Origin: an uncultured Eubacterium sp.
GTDB taxonomy: Bacteria; Bacillota; Clostridia; Lachnospirales; Lachnospiraceae
Direction of reading: 5' to 3'
DNA: 64,000 nucleotides
NCBI GenBank assembly: GCA_910577225.1
Contig: CAJTMV010000006.1
Span: 1 to 64,000, forward strand
The position numbers and the translations under genes are program-made. The notes under the pieces are model-generated. The model was given only the letters and a program-made list of their open reading frames with translations. It did no database searches and had not been told where the DNA came from. This document shows positions 7,760-16,656 of the stretch, piece after piece (within the stretch, counting starts at the first letter, position 1; each line of letters starts with the position of its first letter).

Positions 7760-10417
7760 GTGAAAAAGAGTTATGGCGTAAATGAGCTGCGCAGAATGTT
7801 TCTGGAGTTTTTTGAAAGCAAAGAACATCTGGCAATGAAGAGTTTTTCTTTAGTACCACATAACGACAACAGCCTGCTGCTGATTAACGCAGGGATGGCT
7901 CCGTTGAAACCATATTTTACAGGACAGGAAATACCGCCGAAAAAGCGCGTTACGACCTGTCAGAAATGTATTCGTACCGGAGATATTGAAAATGTGGGAA
8001 AGACCGCAAGACATCTGACTTTTTTTGAGATGCTCGGCAATTTTTCTTTTGGCGACTATTTTAAGAAAGAAGCCATCGCATGGTCGTGGGAGTTTCTGAC
8101 AAACGTACTCGGTCTTTCCGAAGACCGCCTGTATCCTTCGATCTATGGCGAAGACGAAGAAGCGTTTGAAATCTGGAACAAAGAGATCGGCGTTGCAAAG
8201 GAGAAGATCACAAGATTTTATCGGGATGAAGACGGAAAATGCGACAATTTCTGGGAGCATGGCGCAGGGCCGTGCGGGCCGTGTTCCGAGATCTATTATG
8301 ATCGCGGAGAAGCGTATGGCTGCGGCCGCCCGGATTGTAAGCCGGGCTGTGACTGCGATCGTTTTATGGAAGTATGGAATAATGTATTTACGCAGTTTGA
8401 CGGTGACGGCAAAGGAAATTACGAGGAGCTTGCGCAGAAAAACATCGATACAGGGATGGGGCTGGAGCGGCTTGCGGTTGTGATGCAGGAAGCGGACTCG
8501 GTCTTTGATATCGATACGATGAAAGCGATTCGTGATAAAGTATGCGAACTGTCGCATAAGACTTATCAGACCAGCGAGCCGGACGATGTGTCGATTCGGC
8601 TGATTACAGATCATATCCGTTCCGCTACATTTATGGTATCGGACGGCATTATGCCTTCGAACGAAGGGCGCGGTTATGTCCTGCGCCGGCTGATCCGGCG
8701 GGCAGCCAGACATGGACGGATGCTCGGCATACAGGGAACGTTTCTGGCCAGCCTGAGCGGTACGGTAATTACCGAGAGCAGCGACGGGTATCCGGAGCTG
8801 GAAGAAAAGAAAGCGTTTATTTTTAAAGTACTGACACAGGAAGAAGAAAAGTTTCATAAGACCATCGATCAGGGCCTTGAGATTCTTGCGGATATGCAGC
8901 AGGCGATGGAAGAAAAAGGAAGCAAAACGCTGTCGGGCGAAGATGCGTTTAAGTTATATGATACCTATGGATTCCCAATGGATTTAACGCAGGAGATTCT
9001 GGAGGAAAAAGGGTTTTCGATCGATGAAGAAGGTTTTTATTCCTGTATGGAAGAACAGCGGACAAAGGCCAGAAAGGCCAGAAAAGCGACGAATTATATG
9101 GGAGCGGACGTAACGGTCTACGAGTCTATAGATCCTGCCATAACGACTGCATTTACAGGATACGGCAGACTGACAGATACTTCGGTCATTACAGTTATGA
9201 CGACAGATACAGAGATTACAGAAGCGTTGTCGGATGGCGGACGGGGTACCATTATTACAGCGAAAACACCGTTTTATGCGGCAATGGGCGGTCAGATCGG
9301 CGATACCGGATTTATCCGTACGAAAAACGGCGAGTTTCAGGTGGAAGATACGATCCGGCTGTCAGGAGGAAAAGTCGGACATATCGGAACATGTGTCAGC
9401 GGCATGCTGAAAACGGGCGATGAGGTGCAGCTGGAGGTCGATGGCAGCCGCAGGGCAGGAATCGAAAAGAATCACAGTGCGACGCATCTTTTGCAAAAAG
9501 CGCTGCGCCAGGTGCTTGGAACACATGTGGAACAGGCGGGTTCCGAGGTGACGCCGGATAAGCTGCGGTTTGACTTTACCCATTTTTCCGCAATGACCAG
9601 AGACGAGATCAGTCGTGTAGAAGCGCTTGTCAATGAAAAAATAGCGGCGTCTCTTCCGGTTGAGACGGATATTATGACGCTGGATGAGGCGAAAAAGACT
9701 GGCGCAATGGCTCTGTTTGGCGAAAAATACGGCGAAACGGTGCGCGTGGTACGTATGGGAGATTTTTCCGTGGAACTGTGCGGCGGCACGCATGTTGCTA
9801 ATACGAGTGCGGTTACTGCGTTTAAAATTATTTCTGAAGGCGGTGTGGCAGCGGGTGTGCGCCGGATAGAGGCACTGACCTCAGACGCGGTATTTGCGTA
9901 CTACGACAGAATCGAACAGACGCTGGAGCAGGCAGCCAGAGTGGTCAAAGCGTCTCCGGCAGGCCTGGTAGAAAAGCTGGAACATCTCATGGCTGATTTC
10001 AAGGCGCTTGCCAGTGAAAATGAGTCGTTGAAGTCGCAGGCTGCAAAAGACGCGCTGGGCGACGTTATGGATCAGGTACAGCAGATAAAGGGAATCCGGT
10101 TTCTTGCAGCAAAAGTATCCGGTGTGGATATGAACGGTCTGCGCGAGCTGGGCGACCAGTTAAAAGCAAAGTTAGGCGAGGGCGTCATTTTGCTTGCTTC
10201 TGACGCAGATGGAAAGGTGAATCTGGCAGCGATGGCGACAGACGCAGCAATGGCGGCGGGCGCGCATGCCGGCAACCTGATCAGGGCCGCAGCCGCAAAA
10301 GTCGGCGGAGGCGGAGGCGGCCGTGCGAATATGGCGCAGGCCGGAGGAAAAAATCCGGCAGGTATCGAAGAAGCGTTAAAAGAAGCGGCCGTTGTATTGG
10401 AAGGCATGTTAAAGTAA
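7760..10417 (+). CDS. alaS: Alanyl-tRNA synthetase
   Basis: The 885-residue enzyme charges tRNA-Ala. The class II catalytic core is at the N-terminus (FLEFFESKEHLAMKSFSLVP; TFFEMLGNFSFGDYF), followed by the tRNA-recognition region, the editing domain with zinc ligands HSATH near residue 571 and CGGTH near 673, and the C-Ala domain with a glycine-rich GGGGGGRANMAQAGG segment. Length is normal for a bacterial AlaRS. The start is a GTG at 7760 behind TTGGAGG at 7744-7750; an earlier in-frame ATG at 7676 lies inside the upstream gene. A terminator follows at 10443. Confidence 0.97.
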   Translation: MKKSYGVNELRRMFLEFFESKEHLAMKSFSLVPHNDNSLLLINAGMAPLKPYFTGQEIPPKKRVTTCQKCIRTGDIENVGKTARHLTFFEMLGNFSFGDYFKKEAIAWSWEFLTNVLGLSEDRLYPSIYGEDEEAFEIWNKEIGVAKEKITRFYRDEDGKCDNFWEHGAGPCGPCSEIYYDRGEAYGCGRPDCKPGCDCDRFMEVWNNVFTQFDGDGKGNYEELAQKNIDTGMGLERLAVVMQEADSVFDIDTMKAIRDKVCELSHKTYQTSEPDDVSIRLITDHIRSATFMVSDGIMPSNEGRGYVLRRLIRRAARHGRMLGIQGTFLASLSGTVITESSDGYPELEEKKAFIFKVLTQEEEKFHKTIDQGLEILADMQQAMEEKGSKTLSGEDAFKLYDTYGFPMDLTQEILEEKGFSIDEEGFYSCMEEQRTKARKARKATNYMGADVTVYESIDPAITTAFTGYGRLTDTSVITVMTTDTEITEALSDGGRGTIITAKTPFYAAMGGQIGDTGFIRTKNGEFQVEDTIRLSGGKVGHIGTCVSGMLKTGDEVQLEVDGSRRAGIEKNHSATHLLQKALRQVLGTHVEQAGSEVTPDKLRFDFTHFSAMTRDEISRVEALVNEKIAASLPVETDIMTLDEAKKTGAMALFGEKYGETVRVVRMGDFSVELCGGTHVANTSAVTAFKIISEGGVAAGVRRIEALTSDAVFAYYDRIEQTLEQAARVVKASPAGLVEKLEHLMADFKALASENESLKSQAAKDALGDVMDQVQQIKGIRFLAAKVSGVDMNGLRELGDQLKAKLGEGVILLASDADGKVNLAAMATDAAMAAGAHAGNLIRAAAAKVGGGGGGRANMAQAGGKNPAGIEEALKEAAVVLEGMLK

Positions 10418-10442
10418 ATCCGGATTTGATATCATAAGAAGT

Positions 10443-10481
10443 AAAAAACAGTTCTGTCTCTGACGGCAGAACTGTTTTTTT
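10443..10481 (+). terminator. alaS terminator
   Basis: AAAAAACAGTTCTG (10443-10456) pairs with CAGAACTGTTTTTT (10467-10480), loop of ten bases, ending in a T-run. Confidence 0.95.
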
Positions 10482-10749
10482 CATTCGGGCGTGTCTGATA
10501 AATTATTCATAAATGGTGAAGCCCATCTCACGGAAAGCATTTTTCAGACATGCTCTGGGGAAACGAACAGATCGTAAATTATAAAAAGTATTTTTATAGA
10601 GTTCATGTTTTTTTTAGAATTAATTGACAAAAATGAGATAAAATGAGAAAAAAAGAGATATAATAAGTATATAAGACATAATATTATAAAACTGGTAAAA
10701 TGTTATACTTGCGAAACAGAACATAAAAACATATGATAGGAGCTATCAG
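10482..10749. other. AT-rich region upstream of groES
   Basis: No gene is visible. TTGACA at 10624-10629 and TATAAT at 10659-10664 are present but 29 bases apart, so they cannot be one promoter. TATACT at 10704-10709, about 40 bases before the CIRCE element, is the better -10 candidate for the groES transcript, with only a weak -35. Confidence 0.4.
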
Positions 10750-10776
10750 TTAGCACTCAAAACAAGCGAGTGCTAA
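10750..10776 (+). promoter_or_regulatory. CIRCE element (HrcA operator)
   Basis: The exact consensus TTAGCACTC, nine bases, GAGTGCTAA lies 64 bases before groES. In Firmicutes this operator is bound by the heat-shock repressor HrcA; hrcA itself is not in the window. Confidence 0.98.
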
Positions 10777-10839
10777 TAACATAAACAGATAACAGGATTA
10801 AGAATTGAAAAGAAGAGTCGTCAAAAGGAGGAAATATTC

Positions 10840-11124
10840 ATGAAATTAGTACCATTATCAGACAGAGTCGTATTAAAGCAGTGTGAAGCAGAGGAAACAA
10901 CTGCGTCAGGCATCATTTTAACAAGCGCTTCTCAGGAAAAGCCGCAGCAGGCTGAGGTAATTGCGGTAGGTCCTGGCGGCGTGGTAGATGGAAAAGAGAT
11001 CACCATGCAGGTAAAAGAAGGTCAGAAAGTAATTTATTCCAAATATGCAGGAACCGAAGTAAAGATCGACGGAACAGAATATATCATCGTTCGTCAGAAC
11101 GATATTCTGGCTGTGGTAGAATAA
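10840..11124 (+). CDS. groES: Co-chaperonin GroES
   Basis: The 94-residue GroES subunit forms the lid of the chaperonin cage. MKLVPLSDRVVLKQCEAEE, TASGIILTSASQEKPQ (mobile loop) and YSKYAGTEVKIDGTEYIIV are standard family segments. AAAGGAGG precedes ATG 10840. It is the first gene of a two-gene operon under CIRCE control; groEL follows after 71 bases. Confidence 0.98.
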   Translation: MKLVPLSDRVVLKQCEAEETTASGIILTSASQEKPQQAEVIAVGPGGVVDGKEITMQVKEGQKVIYSKYAGTEVKIDGTEYIIVRQNDILAVVE

Positions 11125-11195
11125 GAGAAACGAAGCAGGATTAAAAGAATTATCATATAAAATGAAAATAGAAGAAAGAAGAGAGGAAGATTACA

Positions 11196-12818
11196 ATGGC
11201 AAAGGAAATTAAATATGGTGCAGAGGCAAGAGCTGCGTTAGAAGCAGGCGTAGATAAACTGGCAGATACAGTATGTGTAACACTTGGACCAAAAGGAAGA
11301 AACGTGGTTTTAGATAAATCTTATGGCGCTCCGTTAATTACCAACGACGGCGTTACGATCGCAAAAGAAATCGAACTTGAAGATCCGTTTGAAAACATGG
11401 GCGCACAGCTTGTAAAAGAAGTTGCGACCAAGACGAACGACGTGGCAGGCGACGGTACGACAACCGCTACCGTACTGGCACAGGCAATGGTTTCCGAAGG
11501 AATTAAAAATCTTGCTGCAGGGGCAAATCCGATCAGCTTAAGAAGAGGTATGAAAAAAGCGACAAACGTAGCGGTAGAAGCGCTGCAGGAAATGAGCCAG
11601 AAAGTAGACGGCAAGAACCATATCGCGAAAGTAGCGGCTATTTCTGCCGGAGATGAAGAAGTCGGCAACCTGGTTGCAGACGCAATGGAAAAAGTATCCA
11701 AAGACGGCGTTATTACGATCGAAGAGTCCAAGACCATGCAGACAGAGCTGGATCTGGTAGAAGGTATGCAGTTTGACCGCGGATATATTTCTGCGTATAT
11801 GGCAACAGATATGGATAAGATGGAAGCTGTTCTGGAAGATCCTTATATTTTAATTACCGATAAAAAGATTTCCAATATTCAGGAGATTCTTCCATTACTG
11901 GAACAGGTTGTAAAGACAGGCGCCAAGCTGCTCATTATCGCAGAAGATGTAGAAGGCGAAGCGCTTACCACACTGATCGTAAACAAACTGCGCGGTACGT
12001 TTAACGTAGTAGCTGTAAAAGCTCCGGGCTATGGCGACAGAAGAAAAGCAATGTTAGAAGATATCGCAATCCTGACAGGCGGACAGGTCATTTCCTCAGA
12101 ACTGGGTCTGGAATTAAAAGACGCAGAGTTAGAGCAGTTAGGACGTGCAAAATCTGTAAAAGTACAGAAAGAAAATACAGTCATCGTAGACGGTATGGGT
12201 GAAAAATCTGCAATTGAAGCAAGAATCAGCCAGATCAAGAGCCAGATCGAGGAGACTACATCAGAATTTGACAAAGAAAAATTACAGGAAAGACTGGCAA
12301 AACTGGCAGGCGGCGTAGCAGTTATCCGTGTAGGCGCTGCAACAGAGACAGAGATGAAAGAAAGCAAGCTGCGTATGGAGGACGCGTTAAACGCTACAAG
12401 AGCAGCAGTAGAAGAAGGAATTATCGCAGGCGGCGGTTCTGCATATATTCACGCATCCAAGAAAGTATCTGCTCTTGCAGATTCGCTGGAAGGCGATGAA
12501 AAGACAGGCGCAAAAGTGATCTTAAAGGCACTGGAAGCTCCGCTGTTCTACATTGCGGCAAACGCAGGACTGGAAGGCGCAGTCATTATTAATAAGGTAA
12601 AAGATTCTGAAACAGGCGTTGGCTTCGACGCAACAGCAGAAGAATACGTAGATATGGTAAAAGCAGGTATTCTGGATCCGGTTAAGGTTACAAGAAGCGC
12701 TTTGCAGAACGCGACGTCTGTAGCGGCAACTTTACTGACAACAGAATCGGTTGTGGCAAATATTAAAGAAGATACTCCGGCTATGCCGGCAGGTAATCCA
12801 GGCATGGGTATGATGTAA
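11196..12818 (+). CDS. groEL: Chaperonin GroEL
   Basis: The 540-residue ATP-dependent folding chaperonin. ATP-binding motifs TLGPKGRNVVLDKSYGAP and DVAGDGTTTATVLAQ lie in the N-terminal equatorial part, the apical domain is intact, and the protein ends in the flexible GNPGMGMM tail. Start ATG 11196 follows AGAGAGGA. A strong terminator lies about 100 bases downstream, so the operon holds only groES and groEL. Confidence 0.98.
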   Translation: MAKEIKYGAEARAALEAGVDKLADTVCVTLGPKGRNVVLDKSYGAPLITNDGVTIAKEIELEDPFENMGAQLVKEVATKTNDVAGDGTTTATVLAQAMVSEGIKNLAAGANPISLRRGMKKATNVAVEALQEMSQKVDGKNHIAKVAAISAGDEEVGNLVADAMEKVSKDGVITIEESKTMQTELDLVEGMQFDRGYISAYMATDMDKMEAVLEDPYILITDKKISNIQEILPLLEQVVKTGAKLLIIAEDVEGEALTTLIVNKLRGTFNVVAVKAPGYGDRRKAMLEDIAILTGGQVISSELGLELKDAELEQLGRAKSVKVQKENTVIVDGMGEKSAIEARISQIKSQIEETTSEFDKEKLQERLAKLAGGVAVIRVGAATETEMKESKLRMEDALNATRAAVEEGIIAGGGSAYIHASKKVSALADSLEGDEKTGAKVILKALEAPLFYIAANAGLEGAVIINKVKDSETGVGFDATAEEYVDMVKAGILDPVKVTRSALQNATSVAATLLTTESVVANIKEDTPAMPAGNPGMGMM

Positions 12819-12922
12819 AAATCGTCCGGATGTCTGCAGGCGGTTCGCGTAACCTTACTGGTTACATGCTTTAAGACCTGTCTGAGCAGCATGGATATTT
12901 AGCAATAGTTTGAAACGAGAAT

Positions 12923-12963
12923 AAAAGCCGTCTGAAATCGAACGATTTCAGACGGCTTTTGCT
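12923..12963 (+). terminator. groESL terminator
   Basis: A perfect 17-bp stem (12923-12939 with 12944-12960) with loop GAAC, ending in TTTT. It is symmetrical enough to act on both strands. Confidence 0.9.
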
Positions 12964-13063
12964 TGTAAGTATTTTTCAGGTGTGATACAATGCATTGCAG
13001 GGCAGACTGTTACTATAACAGGATTGAGTTTGAAAAATGTTTGGAAAGAGAGGACGGGAAACT

Positions 13064-13930
13064 ATGGGCAGAATAGCTGTTGTAACTGATTCAAACAGCG
13101 GAATTACGCAGGCAGAGGCAAAAGAGCTGGGAATTACAGTCATAGCGATGCCTTTTTATATCAATGGAACTACTTTTTATGAAGACGTAAATCTGACGCA
13201 GGAGCAGTTTTATCAGATGCTGGCAGAGGGCGGGGAGATCTCGACGTCGATGCCGGCGGTCGGAGACGTCACGGATCTCTGGGACAGGCTGCTGCAGGAA
13301 TATGACGAGATTGTGCATATTCCAATGTCTTCGGGACTTAGCAGCTCCTGTGAAACGGCGTATATGCTGGCGCAGTCTTATGAGGGACGTGTGCAGGTGG
13401 TCAATAACCAGAGGATTTCGGTTACCCAGAGACGTTCGGTTATGGATGCGAAAAGACTTGTGGAAAAAGGAAAAAGCGCGCTGGAAATAAAGGAACTGCT
13501 GGAACGCGAAAAATTTGAATCCAGTATTTATATTATGGTAGATACGCTCAAATATCTGAAAAAAGGCGGACGGATTACGCCGACCGCAGCTGCTCTTGGC
13601 ACGCTGCTGCGGATCAAACCGGTACTGCAGATTCAGGGAGAGAAGCTGGACGCTTTTGCAAAGGCGAGAACGGTAAAACAGGCGAAAAGCATTATGATCG
13701 AAGCCATGCGAAACGATAGTAAGAATCGTTTTGGAGATGCCAGCGGAGGCAATCTGTATATCGATATTGCATATACGTACGACAGGGACGCGGCTCTGAT
13801 ATTAGAAAAAGAAGTAAAAGAAGTATTTCAGGGACAGCAGTGCTGCATCAATCCTTTGTCGTTAAGCGTATCCTGTCATATTGGGCCGGGAGCGCTGGCC
13901 GTTGCATGTTCCCATAAGTTTACAGAATAG
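13064..13930 (+). CDS. DegV family fatty-acid-binding protein
   Basis: This 288-residue protein matches the DegV family, which binds a fatty acid between two domains and, in several Firmicutes, serves the FakA/FakB fatty acid kinase. Motifs: VVTDSNSGITQAEA at the N-terminus, EDVNLTQEQFYQML, STSMPAVGD, SSGLSSSCETA and LKYLKKGGRI. I prefer ATG 13064 (MGRIAVVTDS), preceded by GGAAAGAGAGGA, to ATG 13037, which would add nine unconserved residues. No fakA is nearby. The gene is followed by the adenylosuccinate synthetase gene. Confidence 0.9.
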   Translation: MGRIAVVTDSNSGITQAEAKELGITVIAMPFYINGTTFYEDVNLTQEQFYQMLAEGGEISTSMPAVGDVTDLWDRLLQEYDEIVHIPMSSGLSSSCETAYMLAQSYEGRVQVVNNQRISVTQRRSVMDAKRLVEKGKSALEIKELLEREKFESSIYIMVDTLKYLKKGGRITPTAAALGTLLRIKPVLQIQGEKLDAFAKARTVKQAKSIMIEAMRNDSKNRFGDASGGNLYIDIAYTYDRDAALILEKEVKEVFQGQQCCINPLSLSVSCHIGPGALAVACSHKFTE

Positions 13931-14065
13931 AGCTTTACTTCTGATACAGAGTCGTGTATAATTTTTTTTGGCATCTTTCATAATTACAGGTAAGTTACCG
14001 CGTCCGGCTTTCAATAAAGGCAGGAACGGTAAAGAAAAATACTGATTTACAGGAGGTAAGTATTT

Positions 14066-15352
14066 ATGGTAAAAGCAGTTGTAGGTGCGAACTGGGGAGA
14101 TGAAGGAAAAGGTAAGATTACGGATATGCTGGCAGAGCATGCCGATATTATTGTCCGCTTTCAGGGAGGAGCCAACGCTGGACATACGATTAAAAATCAC
14201 TATGGCAAATTTTCGCTGCATACGCTACCATCCGGCGTTTTTTACGATCATACGACAAGTGTGATAGGAAACGGCGTGGCGCTAGACGTTCGTAAATTAT
14301 TTCAGGAGATCCAAACCATTACAGAGCAGGGAGTTCCAATGCCGAAGATTCTTGTCTCAGACAGAGCGCAGATCGTAATGTCTTATCATGTGCTGTTCGA
14401 TCAGTATGAAGAAGAACGTCTGGGAAGTAAATCGTTTGGCTCGACCAAATCGGGCATCGCACCATTTTTCTCAGATAAATATGCCAAAATCGGTTTTCAG
14501 GTAAGCGAGCTGTTCGATGAAGAGCTGCTTTTGGAAAAAACCGCTCGAATTTGTGAAATAAAAAATGTGCAGTTAGAGCATTTGTATCATAAACCGCTGC
14601 TCAAGGCCGAAGATCTTATGGCGGAGCTGCAGGAATATAAAAAGATGGCAGAGCCGTACGTAACGGATGTCTCTGCATATCTGCATCAGGCGTTAAAAGA
14701 TGGAAAGACCATTTTGCTGGAAGGACAGCTTGGCACTTTAAGAGATCCGGATCATGGCATCTATCCGATGGTCACCTCATCCCCGACGCTGGCAGGCTAT
14801 GGCGCGATCGGCGCCGGTGTGCCTCCGTACGAGATTCGTCAGGTGATTACGGTCTGCAAGGCATATTCCAGCCAGGTAGGAGCCGGAGCGTTTGTCAGCG
14901 AGATTTTCGGCGACGAGGCGGACGAACTAAGAAACCGCGGCGGCGACGGCGGCGAATATGGCGCTACGACTGGTCGTCCGCGCAGAGTCGGGTGGTTTGA
15001 CTGCGTGGCAAGTAAATACGGATGCCGTCTGCAGGGCACTACGGACGTGGCGTTTACCGTACTGGATGTGCTTGGATATCTGGATGAGATACCGGTATGC
15101 GTAGGTTATGAGATCGATGGCGAAGTTACGACAGAGTTTCCAACGACTGCCAGACTACATCGGGCAAAAGCGGTCTATCAGATGCTGCCGGGCTGGAAGT
15201 GTGATATTACAGGTATAAAAAATTATGAGGAGCTTCCTGAAAATTGCCGGAAATATGTAGAGTTTATCGAATCGCAGATCGAATATCCGATTACAATGGT
15301 TTCCAACGGGCCTTCCCGCACGGATATTATCAGTCGTACATCCGGCCGGTAA
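14066..15352 (+). CDS. purA: Adenylosuccinate synthetase
   Basis: The 428-residue enzyme joins IMP and aspartate using GTP in AMP synthesis. The GTP-binding P-loop VVGANWGDEGKGK is at the N-terminus, followed by GGANAGHT and DHGIYPMVTSSP, which are diagnostic. ACAGGAGG precedes ATG 14066. Length is normal. No purine riboswitch was recognised in the 135 bases upstream, and no other purine gene is adjacent. A HAD phosphatase gene follows 63 bases later and may be cotranscribed. Confidence 0.96.
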   Translation: MVKAVVGANWGDEGKGKITDMLAEHADIIVRFQGGANAGHTIKNHYGKFSLHTLPSGVFYDHTTSVIGNGVALDVRKLFQEIQTITEQGVPMPKILVSDRAQIVMSYHVLFDQYEEERLGSKSFGSTKSGIAPFFSDKYAKIGFQVSELFDEELLLEKTARICEIKNVQLEHLYHKPLLKAEDLMAELQEYKKMAEPYVTDVSAYLHQALKDGKTILLEGQLGTLRDPDHGIYPMVTSSPTLAGYGAIGAGVPPYEIRQVITVCKAYSSQVGAGAFVSEIFGDEADELRNRGGDGGEYGATTGRPRRVGWFDCVASKYGCRLQGTTDVAFTVLDVLGYLDEIPVCVGYEIDGEVTTEFPTTARLHRAKAVYQMLPGWKCDITGIKNYEELPENCRKYVEFIESQIEYPITMVSNGPSRTDIISRTSGR

Positions 15353-15415
15353 CATCCGGATGCAGGCAGCAGAGTTTGTATTCGCAACAGACAGATTTGT
15401 GAAAGAGGATCTTAA

Positions 15416-16024
15416 ATGATTAAAAATATAATTTTAGATGTAGGTATGGTACTTGTCGATTTCTGCTGGGCCAGTCTGCTTGAGAAGATTGGGATATCCG
15501 GCGAGACTCTGGAGGCGGTTGCCGATGCTACGGTACGTACTCCAAAGTGGAATCAATATGACCGCAGCGTACAGTCTGACGAAGAGCTGCTGGCGGAGTT
15601 TCAGTCTTACGCACCGGCGTATGCGCATCAGATTCAGTTATTCTGGGATCATATGGCAGGGATGATCGTGCAGTATCCATACGCAAAACCATGGATTCGT
15701 TCGATGAAAGAAGCCGGTTATCACGTATATATTTTGTCAAATTATGCCAGACGTACGTACGAACTGACAAAAGCAGAGGGCCTGAGCTTTTTACCGCTTA
15801 CGGACGGCGCGGTATTTTCTTTCGAAACCGGTCATATTAAGCCGGAAAAGGAAATTTATCACTTTCTTATGGATCGATACGGACTGGATGCGCAGACCTG
15901 CGTATTTATAGACGATAATGCGGACAATCTCGTGTATCCAAAGCAGATTGGATGGAGTGTGATTCAGTTTCAGAATTTTACGCAGGTACAAAAAGATCTG
16001 GAAACGCTTGGTGTGAACCTGTAG
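15416..16024 (+). CDS. HAD superfamily hydrolase
   Basis: This 202-residue protein is a HAD-IA phosphatase of the YihX type. Motif I is LDVGMVLVDF, where the first aspartate is the nucleophile and the second is glycine, as in that subgroup. Motif II is ILSNYARR, motif III contains HIKPEKEIY with the conserved lysine, and motif IV is VFIDDNADN. Likely substrates are small phosphorylated metabolites; none can be named. A ribosome binding site GAAAGAGGA precedes ATG 15416. It closes the core-gene region; accessory DNA begins directly downstream. Confidence 0.88.
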   Translation: MIKNIILDVGMVLVDFCWASLLEKIGISGETLEAVADATVRTPKWNQYDRSVQSDEELLAEFQSYAPAYAHQIQLFWDHMAGMIVQYPYAKPWIRSMKEAGYHVYILSNYARRTYELTKAEGLSFLPLTDGAVFSFETGHIKPEKEIYHFLMDRYGLDAQTCVFIDDNADNLVYPKQIGWSVIQFQNFTQVQKDLETLGVNL

Positions 16025-16069
16025 CGGCGTCAGGTTGTTTTCTGCGGCTCTGCCGCTCTAAAATTTCTA

Positions 16070-16103
16070 TTGACATTTTCTCTTTTACTGTATATACAGT
16101 AAA
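16070..16103 (+). promoter_or_regulatory. Promoter with a 20-bp palindrome over the -10
   Basis: TTGACA at 16070-16075, a 17-bp spacer and TATACA at 16093-16098 make a near-consensus promoter. A perfect palindrome, TTTACTGTATATACAGTAAA (16084-16103), covers the -10 box and looks like a repressor operator. The transcript would begin just before the repeat RNA described next. Confidence 0.75.
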
Positions 16104-16104
16104 T

Positions 16105-16251
16105 AAGAAATAGATGAGATTTCTGCAGATGGTTACGAATCCATATAAAATCGTATTAATAGAGGTTATAGAGCCTTTAAACTATTTTAATAGAGGTTAC
16201 GGAGCCTTTAAAACCGTATTATAAAAGAGATAGGAAACTATCTCTTTTTTT
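16105..16251 (+). ncRNA. ToxI-like antitoxin RNA of a type III toxin-antitoxin locus
   Basis: Between the promoter and a terminator lie three tandem units. Two are good copies (16157-16187 and 16188-16218, period 31, both with TTAATAGAGGTTA and GAGCCTTTAAA) and a degenerate one precedes them (about 16125-16156). This layout of promoter, short tandem repeats, terminator and toxin gene is the standard architecture of type III systems (ToxIN, AbiQ, CptIN), in which each processed repeat RNA binds the toxin. The downstream toxin gene is broken, so the RNA may be a relic. Confidence 0.75.
16223..16251 (+). terminator. Terminator between antitoxin RNA and toxin gene
   Basis: AAAAGAGATAG (16223-16233), loop GAAA, CTATCTCTTTT (16238-16248), then further T's. 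In type III systems this terminator sets the antitoxin to toxin ratio. Confidence 0.92.
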
Positions 16252-16276
16252 ATAGTATTGCACAGGAGAAAAGATA

Positions 16277-16470
16277 ATGGAATGGCTTGTTATTGATGAA
16301 AAATATTTGAATTATCTTAGAAGTAAAGAAAGCAGAATACCTAAATCAGATTATGGAAATGATACATAGAAGCCATTTTTTGGTATATTGTTTGGAACAG
16401 ATAATTTTTATTATGTTACATAGGTATCACACCACACCCTAAACAGAAGCATCTGACTATGAAGGAATCA
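16277..16470 (+). pseudogene. ToxN/AbiQ-family endoribonuclease toxin, broken
   Basis: The frame opens with ATG 16277 behind AGGAG and reads MEWLVIDEKYLNYLRSKESR, then IPKSDYGNDT, a TAG at 16367, then KPFFGILFGTDNFYYVT, a second TAG, and after a frame change PKQKHLTMKES. These are the N-terminal landmarks of ToxN/AbiQ/CptN toxins: Y-x-x-YL, K-PF-GI and the PK-KH-M segment. Two in-frame stops and a frameshift, plus the lack of the C-terminal two thirds, show it is not functional. The downstream 90 bases show no toxin similarity. Confidence 0.75.
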
Positions 16471-16656
16471 AGAGCCGATATGCAGAAAGAAAATCGGAAG
16501 GATGAAGGCAATCGGAACAGTTATGCAGACACAGCTTTCTATCCGGGTCTGACTATACTTTTTCATGTTCTGTCAAAAGTTAAAGACTTGTTAAGAATTT
16601 TTATGCTATGATTCAGAACATGAAGAAAATAAAACGCAAGAAAAGAGGTATACACT

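Noticed and set aside
7850..8857. Long minus-strand open frame (335 codons) opposite alaS
   Set aside because: It is antisense to strongly conserved alaS codons, has no ribosome binding site and an unlikely composition; a codon shadow.
10624..10664. TTGACA and TATAAT upstream of groES as one promoter
   Set aside because: They are separated by 29 bases, far from the required 16-18.
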